From: Neopusillimonas maritima
GTDB taxonomy: Bacteria; Pseudomonadota; Gammaproteobacteria; Burkholderiales; Burkholderiaceae_B
Direction: 5' to 3' (one strand)
Assembly (NCBI RefSeq): GCF_040930455.2
Contig: NZ_CP170494.1
Length of the DNA stretch: 64,000 nucleotides
Every line of letters starts with the position of its first letter. Positions within the stretch are counted from its first letter, which is position 1. The notes under the pieces are model-generated. The model was not told where the DNA came from. It saw only the letters and a list, made by a program, of their open reading frames with translations, and did not search any database. Shown one piece after another: positions 1 through 6,909 of the stretch. Both the position numbers and the translations under genes were made by a program.

Positions 1-145
1 TTAAATCACCTTCACGGGCCTTATCAGAAAGACGTTGATGCCGATGAGTGAAATCAGCCAGTTGAGTAAGAGAGTGATTAGAGCCAGCACGCTCAAAACA
101 ATAAGCGCGTTCAGAATTAGCGATCAAAACCCAGGTCTTTTCCAT
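1..145 (-). CDS. Host attachment family protein, N-terminal fragment
   Basis: This is the first 48 codons of a gene that runs off the left edge. The start is an ATG at 145. The peptide opens MEKTWVLIANSERAYCFE and goes on with a basic, charged stretch (HRHQRLSDKAREGDL). That pattern matches the N-terminus of the family annotated as protein required for attachment to host cells (PF10116), a small soluble family with a nucleotide-binding-like fold and no firmly known reaction. The next gene is divergent, about 300 bp away. The family call rests on the N-terminus only. Confidence 0.6.
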   Translation of the reverse strand, partial: MEKTWVLIANSERAYCFERAGSNHSLTQLADFTHRHQRLSDKAREGDL

Positions 146-448
146 TTTGGCTGACCCCGATGTGAATGGTTGTGTTTTCAGCAGGCCCCCTTTCTATGGC
201 CCACACTTTGCATGACCACTGTAATCGCGAACCTTTCTTCCAAACACTTAGCTAATTGGCGTAATCCGCGCTAGAGCGATCAAACTCGGCTGGGACTTAG
301 TAGCTACGATTTGTACCATCGACATCCGAGAAAGCTAGACCATTCTCCTTTTTCCCTTTCCAATATGGATACGCTGTCGTTCAAGGCATGGGAGCAGTCA
401 CCTTTCGGGCCAGGAAAGCATTGTCATTAAACTAAGGAGGCGATCAAA

Positions 449-997
449 ATGAAAACGGAACGCGAATTCGCTGAGCGATGGTTTGGCCGCAATGACGAGG
501 CGCTTACAGATGCTCAACGACGAGTAATGAAAAGCACGGTCGAGCGACAACCGGTCACGCGAAACACCATTGAGGTTTACGAAGAGCACCTGACGTTTGG
601 TGAAAAACTGTCGGACGTCATGGCAAGCATTGGCGGATCATGGCGCTTTATCATTGGATTCTGCGTCTTCCTGTGCCTATGGACTGTTGGGAATTTGTGG
701 ATGGGCACCAATGCTTATGATCCATACCCGTTTATTTTTCTTAATTTAGTGATGTCGATGCTGGCGGCCATCCAGGCGCCAATCATCATGATGGCTCAGA
801 ACCGTCAGTTACACCATGATCGCATCGATGCCGGCCATGACTACGAAATCAACCTGAAGGCGGAAATCGAGATCATGGCACTACACGATAAGCTTGACCA
901 ATTGCGAAACGATCAATTGGTTACGATTCTGAGCCGCATTGAAGCGTTAAGCGAAGACATCCGACGTATAGATCAGAGTCCGAGTAAGCGCGAATAG
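449..997 (+). CDS. DUF1003 family inner-membrane protein
   Basis: A 182-residue protein with a strong ribosome site (AAGGAGG about 10 bases before the ATG). A soluble N-terminal part of about 65 residues leads to two membrane helices (roughly residues 67-85 and 95-112), separated by a short loop with the YDPYPF signature. A charged, coiled-coil-like tail (about 125-182) follows. The FGEKLSD, YDPYPFIFLNL and QAPIIMMAQNR segments are characteristic of DUF1003. The function of the family is not established. The gene stands alone, and the 300 bp before it hold only its own leader and the divergent partial gene. Confidence 0.85.
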   Translation: MKTEREFAERWFGRNDEALTDAQRRVMKSTVERQPVTRNTIEVYEEHLTFGEKLSDVMASIGGSWRFIIGFCVFLCLWTVGNLWMGTNAYDPYPFIFLNLVMSMLAAIQAPIIMMAQNRQLHHDRIDAGHDYEINLKAEIEIMALHDKLDQLRNDQLVTILSRIEALSEDIRRIDQSPSKRE

Positions 998-1082
998 CGC
1001 TACCCATTACTAAAGCTACTTTTTCCGCTACCCATGCCATGCGATTCTCCTTAGAATAGGTGATAGCAAAAAGGAGCCACCC

Positions 1083-1385
1083 ATGAAAATTCTGCAAGTC
1101 GACTTCCCCTCACCCGGCCCATTTGGCGCTGAAATGACTGAAATGATGCAAGGGCTGGCTGAAAGTATTGCCAAAGAACCCGGCCTGATCTGGAAACTTT
1201 GGACTGAAAACGCGGAAACCGGCGAAGCAGGTGGTATCTACTGCTTCGAGAACCTCGAAACCCTTAACGCCTACAAAGAAATGCATGCAGCACGGCTGGA
1301 AAAAATGGGCGTGCGCGACCTGCGCTTCAAAATTTTCGATGCAAATGTGGCGCTTTCCAAAATCGACCGCTTTCCGGGGTTGTGA
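1083..1385 (+). CDS. YdhR-like putative monooxygenase
   Basis: A 100-residue protein that fills the normal length of the YdhR family, small dimeric alpha/beta ferredoxin-like proteins related to ABM-type monooxygenases. The visible family pattern is an N-terminal strand (MKILQVDF), the middle segment EPGLIWKLWTEN, then GGIYCFENLETLNAY and a C-terminal strand. A GGAG ribosome site stands just before the ATG. The substrate is unknown. Members often sit near redox or stress genes, and here the neighbours are a cupin and a YCII protein on the other strand. Confidence 0.8.
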   Translation: MKILQVDFPSPGPFGAEMTEMMQGLAESIAKEPGLIWKLWTENAETGEAGGIYCFENLETLNAYKEMHAARLEKMGVRDLRFKIFDANVALSKIDRFPGL

Positions 1386-1490
1386 GTACATCATATACCA
1401 AGTTCTCGCAGCCTTAAGCCCCTACGAACACCTTTCTTGGATAAGCGCTGCAGCGCCCGAGCCACCTAATCTTGAGAAGTTTAGGTCTGG

Positions 1491-1931
1491 TCAGCGACGT
1501 TTGATTTCTTCAATATCCTTATCGCGCAGGCCCTCCAACTCTGGGACCAGCGCCACATTCTCTTGTTCTGCCGCATCATTCCGTGAGGAAATGGCAGTAG
1601 CAGGTTCAGAGTCGGATAAGTTAAAGGCGATATGCGGCACACCTGGAGGAATAAAACAGAAGGTACCCGACTCTATCAGGCAGTAATCCTCTAATTGGGC
1701 GCCATGATAGAGCCCGATTCGGCCCGATATGCCATAAATAGCCGTTTCGAAATCGCGGTGATAATGCACTTTGGCTTTGCCACCGGGGCCAAAGGCTGTC
1801 AGGTTCATAGCGATGCCAGTGGAACCTGCGCTGTTCCCCGTAATTCCCACATACTGCGGAACACCCTGCACAGCGGCATCGGTGTTGTCAGAATGTAAGG
1901 TCACAACTTTTCGCATAGCGGTATTACTCAC
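1491..1931 (-). CDS. Cupin-domain protein
   Basis: A 146-residue single-domain cupin. The first metal-binding motif appears as HYHRDFETAIYGISG and the second as a G-x5-P-x-G-x-PH-type stretch ending in CFIPPGVPH. A possible divalent metal site is formed by the histidines and glutamate of motif 1 and the histidine of motif 2. It lies 22 bases downstream of the YCII gene on the same strand and probably shares its transcript. The reaction cannot be told from the sequence; cupins of this size include small dioxygenases, isomerases and sensor proteins. Confidence 0.82.
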   Translation of the reverse strand: MSNTAMRKVVTLHSDNTDAAVQGVPQYVGITGNSAGSTGIAMNLTAFGPGGKAKVHYHRDFETAIYGISGRIGLYHGAQLEDYCLIESGTFCFIPPGVPHIAFNLSDSEPATAISSRNDAAEQENVALVPELEGLRDKDIEEIKRR

Positions 1932-1953
1932 GGTTCATACTCCTAATTTAAGA

Positions 1954-2244
1954 TTAGGCCTTGGCCGGAATCGGCGCGGCATTCCAAAAGAAAACTCGAC
2001 GGTCTGGCCGAAGCCCCGCTAAACAATAAGGGTCGTTTTCAACCAGCTCGATAGCGTCGGCGGCAGTTTCAGCCTCGATGACCCAAAGCGTCCCGCAAAA
2101 CGCGCCTCCTTCGGGGGGGCGAAGGCCGCCTGCCGAGGTGATGCGATCTGAATGCGCAGCCAAATACTCGAAATGCGCTCTCGTTAAATCAGGATCAAGG
2201 TCCGAAGGATTTAATGCATCGAAAAACATGGCGACAAACCGCAT
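1954..2244 (-). CDS. YCII-related protein
   Basis: A 96-residue protein of the YciI family, a ferredoxin-like fold whose best-studied members are dehalogenase- or muconolactone-isomerase-like. Visible family features are the N-terminal FVAMFFDAL strand, RAHFEYLAAH, the GGLRPP turn and the late EAETAADAIELVENDPY helix. Histidine and aspartate residues suitable for the family's putative active site are present. It heads a two-gene unit with the cupin and is divergent from the MarR gene, which makes the MarR protein a plausible regulator. No substrate can be named. Confidence 0.8.
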   Translation of the reverse strand: MRFVAMFFDALNPSDLDPDLTRAHFEYLAAHSDRITSAGGLRPPEGGAFCGTLWVIEAETAADAIELVENDPYCLAGLRPDRRVFFWNAAPIPAKA

Positions 2245-2341
2245 GGCTGTGTTCTCCTGTCACAAGTGCTAACGCCATAAGCGAAAGGATTAGCGACTTA
2301 ACGACCGCTCCACCGCATAAAAAATCATTAACTTATTAACG

Positions 2342-2353
2342 AATAATATTATT
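2342..2353. promoter_or_regulatory. AT-rich palindrome in a divergent promoter region
   Basis: AATAATATTATT is a perfect 12-bp palindrome between the YCII/cupin unit and the divergent MarR gene, in an AT-rich stretch (about 2310-2385). MarR proteins commonly bind such palindromes in their own divergent promoters, so this is a candidate operator. The assignment is inference from position and symmetry. Confidence 0.4.
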
Positions 2354-2443
2354 GGAGCAAAGTTAATGCAATAGAATAAAACACCTGTATCCTCGCAGTT
2401 TTCGCCCAGAAAGTCGGTATCAATTCAACAAAACGGACCTTAA

Positions 2444-2959
2444 ATGACCCACGCACCAAGCAAACCGCCGATTCTTACTTCGGCTGAAAGTTTCGGCCAC
2501 AATATGCGGACCACGAACAGATTGCTTCAGCGTGAACTAAGCAAACGCGTGGCACGGCTTGGTTTAAGCATTGGTCAGTGGTACGCACTACGTACACTGT
2601 GGGAGAACGACGGGATCACCCAAATAGAACTCGCGCAAAAATCCGGTATTGCCGGACCAGCCATGGTCACTGCGGTGCGCAACCTATTGGCGATGGGGCT
2701 CGTTAAAAGAAAGCGCCCTACGGGCGACAAGCGCAAATACGTCATCAGCCTGACCGACGAAGGATGGGCGTTGCAAACCCCTGCACTCGCCAAAGCGGTG
2801 GAAGTCAATGAGTTGGCGCTCCAAGGCATCTCATCCAAAGACGTGGCAACCTGCCTGCGAGTGCTACGCACCGTGCAGGATAATCTGCTGCCGCTAGCGC
2901 AAGAGACGGACCCCGCCGCCGCTGAGGTTGATCGACTCATCAGCAATCCTACTGATTGA
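2444..2959 (+). CDS. MarR-family transcriptional regulator
   Basis: A 171-residue winged-helix regulator of normal MarR length. The core (about residues 40-115) shows the family pattern: LSIGQWYALRTLWEN, the recognition helix region ELAQKSGIAGPAMVTAVRNLL, and the wing GLVKRKRPTGDKRKYVISLTDEG. Helices at both ends would form the dimer. It is transcribed away from the YCII/cupin pair, the usual arrangement for a MarR repressor and its target. The effector is unknown; many family members answer phenolic compounds, which would fit the catabolic genes further on, but that is inference. Confidence 0.88.
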   Translation: MTHAPSKPPILTSAESFGHNMRTTNRLLQRELSKRVARLGLSIGQWYALRTLWENDGITQIELAQKSGIAGPAMVTAVRNLLAMGLVKRKRPTGDKRKYVISLTDEGWALQTPALAKAVEVNELALQGISSKDVATCLRVLRTVQDNLLPLAQETDPAAAEVDRLISNPTD

Positions 2960-3653
2960 GCCGTCATCGATGGCATATCCCTGACCAGCCCGCCGCGCAA
3001 TCGACGATCTGCACCTATTGCCTCCTAGCAGTGCTTTTAACGCTCACTGCATATCCATTAATATACATTTCATCATAATTTGTATATTAATAAATACACA
3101 TATTTAACTAAATATCTGTGCATCAAACCAGCAACTCGCCCCAATTTATTCACCTTCAACCATTGCCTGCATTCTCGGCACTCCGGCAACAGCCGTTTCA
3201 AAAACATCATGCCAAGATTAAGTCTTTGCATTCGGATGCACTCATATTGCCCCGAAGAATATTGGCAGCGCCCAAACAGAAAGGCTCAAGCTGCGGCAGG
3301 GTAATGGGTTGGGTCATTGATTTGTATTGATGACGCTATAGGTTTGTGCTACAAAAAATAACATTCCACCTAACCGAAGGAAAGAGAAGGCTGAGTGGTT
3401 TAGAGATTGTGGTGGTTAGTGACAGCGAAAGGCGGAATTCGGCCACAAGCGGCCATTGAACATGCCGCTTCAAAGCAGACAAATCCTCGACAATTAGTAC
3501 AATGGCGAAGGGTGTCCGCATTGCACCTATCGTACGGAGGCGTAACAACCCGATGAAACACGGAACTCCTGCTCTCAAAGCGCATGCAGCCTGTCCTGTG
3601 TTTCAGCTTATTGGACGCATTTGTCGTCTGCTTAACGTTAGCTTTCAACAGCC
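2960..3653. other. Gene-free stretch
   Basis: About 690 bp with no convincing gene on either strand. Short open frames exist (for example near 3080-3330) but lack ribosome sites, recognisable domains and normal composition. Base composition is more AT-rich than the flanks, which suggests the left edge of an acquired segment. No repeat or RNA gene was recognised. Confidence 0.5.
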
Positions 3654-4166
3654 ATGACACCTGACCAGCCTTCAATCGTTGTTGAGACCATGCAGCTTCT
3701 CCCTGTTATCACGGGCGCTTTACTCGCTGTTTTGGGTGGAGCGATTACGCAGTATCTTACTCATCTACTCTCCGGAAAACGCGAGCGCAAAAAGCTTCTG
3801 CGGGAGAAAGCTGAGGCCCTAGTCGAAATCTTGTATACGTACTCCAATTGGTTGAATGAACAGAATAGCAAGCTAGTTTTTTCCAAAGAACCCTACGATG
3901 TTCCTTCCCCATTAGATAGGGCTTGGATGATTCAGAGGCTTTACTTTCCCGAGCTAGAAAAGTCTCTTGCCCGTGTAATGGCCGCAGCAGTCCCAATGGT
4001 GCAATTCAATTTTGCCCAACGAATTGCTCAGCTAAAGGACTACAACTCCTGGGTCAAAACCTTTGATGTATCGCCTTACCAAGAAATGTATCGCCTGTAT
4101 CTAGCAGAATTTGAGACCGCCCTCGCTGAGGTATCGAAGGTAGTCAAAACCCATGTTGAAAGCTAA
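3654..4166 (+). CDS. Hypothetical membrane-anchored protein
   Basis: A 170-residue protein I do not recognise. One hydrophobic segment near the N-terminus (about residues 14-35, LLPVITGALLAVLGG) is followed by a basic stretch (GKRERKKLLREKAEAL), so the bulk should be cytoplasmic with an N-terminal anchor. The rest is predicted helical with aromatic-rich segments. A second ATG (MQLLPVIT, about 30 bases on) is an equally good start. Such single-anchor helical proteins are common in genomic islands. It stands alone between gene-poor stretches and two orphan nuclease-like genes. Confidence 0.6.
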   Translation: MTPDQPSIVVETMQLLPVITGALLAVLGGAITQYLTHLLSGKRERKKLLREKAEALVEILYTYSNWLNEQNSKLVFSKEPYDVPSPLDRAWMIQRLYFPELEKSLARVMAAAVPMVQFNFAQRIAQLKDYNSWVKTFDVSPYQEMYRLYLAEFETALAEVSKVVKTHVES

Positions 4167-4405
4167 TCAGCCGCTCCAGAAGGACGTTACACTAGCAAGC
4201 TGGCTTAGCGGCCTGAGCTGGCACGTTTCTGAACGGTCGCTTTTCTAGCAGGCGAATTTCCGCTTAGGCTCGAACTGCGCCTGATCCAGACACGGCTCGA
4301 AGAGCTATCATGCGAACTGCATTAACGCATGAGCCGTGAAACAAGGGTAAACATGTTAGGCAAAAAGGCATCAATAAAGCCGAAGGATATCTGGGCTAGC
4401 CGCTT

Positions 4406-4912
4406 ATGACATTAGATGATCCATCAGACTTTCATCTTTCACTCAGCGGCGGTGCCTATCGTTTGCTTCGCGACTCTTTGGTTACTAAGTTTGCGACGCC
4501 ATTGAGCACTCGCGGCATTGCAAAGCTGTACACAGTCTCCGATGGCGATTTGCTTTTGTACGTCGGCATCTCTCAACAGCCCATGTCATCCCGCCTGAAT
4601 TACGGCTTTCGTGCCGACGGGAAGTCCGGATATTACGGTTACAAATGGAAAGCCCACGAGGGCACTCTTCGTCTGTCTGTATGGACAGCCCAATCCAACG
4701 GAGAATACGTTCCACTGCGTGAACTGGAGAGCATAGAGGCTGAAGTCGCGTTCTTGTGCCGACAAGATTCAGGTCAATGGCCTGCGTTTCAGCACGAAAT
4801 ACACTTTTATCCATCAAGTCCATGGCACCGTGAAGCTGCTGCTAGGATTTATAGCCATGCTCTGCGCGGAAACACGGCTAGTTGTCAACACCTCGACAAT
4901 CACGCGGCCTAA
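4406..4912 (+). CDS. GIY-YIG-like domain protein
   Basis: A 168-residue protein with a probable GIY-YIG nuclease core in its middle. The first motif appears degenerate as KLYTVSD followed by LLYVGISQQPMSSRL; a tyrosine-rich loop (YYGYKW) and a glutamate in a helix (ELESIEAEVAFLCRQ) follow in the expected order. The arginine in SSRL matches the catalytic arginine position. It belongs to the small, diverse GIY-YIG proteins found in genomic islands, whose targets are unknown. No partner gene overlaps it. The family call is from motif reading alone. Confidence 0.55.
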   Translation: MTLDDPSDFHLSLSGGAYRLLRDSLVTKFATPLSTRGIAKLYTVSDGDLLLYVGISQQPMSSRLNYGFRADGKSGYYGYKWKAHEGTLRLSVWTAQSNGEYVPLRELESIEAEVAFLCRQDSGQWPAFQHEIHFYPSSPWHREAAARIYSHALRGNTASCQHLDNHAA

Positions 4913-5153
4913 AGTCGACAACTTATGCTTGTTTCCGAACCAGCTCTTCGCTGACCGCTCCGCGTTGGCTACAGCCATTATCCATCGGCTGAAATCGGCC
5001 AGAAGTGGTCGCTCGATCCAAGGTTACCTCCTACTAAAATGGTGATGCATGTTTTCTTCGTCAGCTCTCGTCGTCAGAATGTGTCGTTATTGATCTATTT
5101 GGCATGTGCCTTCTACACCACTTCTAATCGCGCCGGCTTTTAGGCTCCCAACC

Positions 5154-5846
5154 ATGGCAGATCGTAAACATATACCTACAGAAACGAAACTGCGGCTGTT
5201 TTCGGAGGCCGCAGGTCACTGCCAACGCCCCGAGTGCCTCCAGCCTCTTTTCCCTGCTGAAATGGGCGGAGACAAGCATATAGCCGAAATGGCTCATGTG
5301 ATTCCGCACGGAGAAACGGGGCCGCGCCACGAAGAAAGGCCCGCCGGAGAGTTCGAGGCTGACTCCTTTGAAAACCTCATCTTGTTGTGCCCGACCTGCC
5401 ATACGATCATCGACAAAGATCCCGACGGATATAGTCGGGGCACGTTGCTAGGTTGGAAAAGTGACCACCTTGCTGCCTTGGCACACAAGCAAGGAATTCG
5501 TGCCTACGATGAACGCGACCAAGTTAGAGACGCCGTGGTCGCCGCCATGGTCGAGAACAAGGCCGTATGGAAGGAGTTCGCGCCCTCCGATGGATCGAGC
5601 TTCGAATACGATCCGGAATCTGAAACGGCTAAGACATGGATACAGAGGATGCGAGGTGTCATTCTGCCTAACCATTTCCGCATCCTAGCCATCATCAAGG
5701 CAAACCGGCACCATATGACAGAAGCTGAGCGACAGACATTCGCCCGATACCAAGAACATGTTCGAGGTCTCTCAGAACGTCACGTTTGTGGTGTCGCCGG
5801 CGGTGCTATCCGATATCCCGAAGAAATGGATGGAATGTTCGCATGA
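5154..5846 (+). CDS. HNH endonuclease, first gene of a three-gene unit
   Basis: About 230 residues from the ATG at 5154 (MADRKHIP); an upstream ATG at 5106 is possible but adds an atypical hydrophobic leader. The N-terminal half holds a zinc-supported HNH nuclease: a CxxxxC pair (CQRPEC), the catalytic-type histidine in EMAHVIPH, an asparagine in the ENLILLC helix, and the CPTCHTIID second pair with its histidine. The C-terminal half has no recognised domain. The stop overlaps the next start (ATGA), so the genes are translationally coupled. A standalone HNH protein tied to two small partners is typical of defence or toxin modules. Confidence 0.75.
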   Translation: MADRKHIPTETKLRLFSEAAGHCQRPECLQPLFPAEMGGDKHIAEMAHVIPHGETGPRHEERPAGEFEADSFENLILLCPTCHTIIDKDPDGYSRGTLLGWKSDHLAALAHKQGIRAYDERDQVRDAVVAAMVENKAVWKEFAPSDGSSFEYDPESETAKTWIQRMRGVILPNHFRILAIIKANRHHMTEAERQTFARYQEHVRGLSERHVCGVAGGAIRYPEEMDGMFA

Positions 5847-6484
5847 ACTGGCAGGTGAACTACGCGCTTAAAAACATTTGGGAAGCTCACGGAGCGGCGT
5901 CGGCCCAGCATCTCCGCGATGATGCTATCAGGATCATGATGCCTGACCGGGCCGACGTGGTTGCGGTTATCTCGGCCGCCTACACGATCAACGCCGAATT
6001 AGCGATGCAATACCATGCGGATTTTCCTGATATGGATTTCCTATGCGGATATCGAAAGGAGTGTGTGTGGGAAGGCGGTGCGATCAGATATTTAGAAAGC
6101 AGCCCAATAGGCTGGGGAAGCGCCGGAACACTCGGGTCCGCCATTTACAGAGGAGACGTAAAGACTTCTGCCCATAAGGACTACTTCTTCTCGTACCGCC
6201 TCATTAGGCAGATTAAATCCGTTACGAACCTCGATAGAGAGTTTGATCGCGTCTTCACAATGACGCTCGTCAGTGGGCGTACTTTCCGAGTAGGCATGAT
6301 TATGGAGTACGAGCCGACAGCCGATGCCATTCGCACCTTCTGGGATCGGTTCGGCCCCATCGATATTGCTTGGAACATCAATCCCAACGGGAATCCCACG
6401 CAGAATGCCATAGAAGCAGGGAAAAGCCTTGGATGTGAGGTAATGAAGTGGGACCAGTTAAGAGTGCTGTTGCGGAACCGTTGA
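5843..6484 (+). CDS. Hypothetical protein, middle gene of the HNH unit
   Basis: A 213-residue protein I do not recognise. The start (MNWQVNY) is set by the ATGA overlap with the HNH gene; a longer open frame reaching back to 5786 is unlikely. It begins with an amphipathic helix region, then a glycine-rich middle (residues about 75-105) and ends in an alpha/beta pattern resembling a small nucleotide-binding or Toprim/Rossmann-like fold, though no motif is diagnostic. Its stop shares one base with the start of the nucleotidyltransferase gene. The tight packing argues that all three proteins work together. Confidence 0.6.
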   Translation: MNWQVNYALKNIWEAHGAASAQHLRDDAIRIMMPDRADVVAVISAAYTINAELAMQYHADFPDMDFLCGYRKECVWEGGAIRYLESSPIGWGSAGTLGSAIYRGDVKTSAHKDYFFSYRLIRQIKSVTNLDREFDRVFTMTLVSGRTFRVGMIMEYEPTADAIRTFWDRFGPIDIAWNINPNGNPTQNAIEAGKSLGCEVMKWDQLRVLLRNR

Positions 6485-6777
6485 TGACGGCAAGTGAAGT
6501 CGCAAGGTACCTACTTAAGTCCTGCGAGTCCTTGCGGGGGTTCGAATCTTTCATGTTTGGCTCTTCGCTGTTCGGTGTCGGCAGCGATTTTGACATTTTG
6601 ATCATCGGTCCGTCTGGCGAACCTCTGTCCCGACTGAAGGCGGAATTAAGACTTGCGGGTAAGGAATTGCCGCTTGATGTTCTATATATGCTGCCAGCGG
6701 AGGCGGAGGAGACGGAATTTGTCAGGCGCGAAGAATGCATAGCTCTCGCGCAATTGGCCGACTCCGAAAAGCGCTGA
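6484..6777 (+). CDS. Minimal nucleotidyltransferase-fold protein
   Basis: A 97-residue protein whose ATG overlaps the preceding stop by one base; a GTG at 6448 is an alternative start. It carries the signature of the MNT/Pol-beta superfamily: GSSLFGVGSDFDILIIG (GS, then DxD) and a third acidic residue in LPLDVLYML. That is the complete metal-binding triad in a domain without the usual substrate-binding extension, as in MNT proteins of HEPN/MNT toxin-antitoxin pairs that adenylylate a partner. Here no HEPN gene is visible; the partner may be the HNH or the middle protein. Confidence 0.7.
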   Translation: MTASEVARYLLKSCESLRGFESFMFGSSLFGVGSDFDILIIGPSGEPLSRLKAELRLAGKELPLDVLYMLPAEAEETEFVRREECIALAQLADSEKR

Positions 6778-6871
6778 CTTCTGCTATACGGACGGGTACC
6801 AACCTGCTGCTTCTGATTGCTTAAACCTTATGAGCCGACTTGCGGACCCGTCGGCGGCGCTAGCTTAACCT

Positions 6872-6909
6872 GGGGTCGTCTCAGAAAACGGAAAATAAAG
6901 CACGCTAAG
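6872..6909 (+). repeat. Left terminal inverted repeat of the mer transposon
   Basis: A 38-bp Tn21-subgroup terminal repeat, the binding and cleavage site for TnpA. It ends with the conserved inner GCACGCTAAG. The tnpA stop codon (6905-6907) lies in it. The flanking AACCT is duplicated at the other end. Confidence 0.95.

Noticed and set aside
3617..4362. Integron-like core sites: TTAACGTTAG near 3638 and TGTTAGGC near 4354, flanking the gene at 3654
   Set aside because: The motifs are short, no paired inverse core and stem-loop of attC type could be built around them, and no integrase gene is near.
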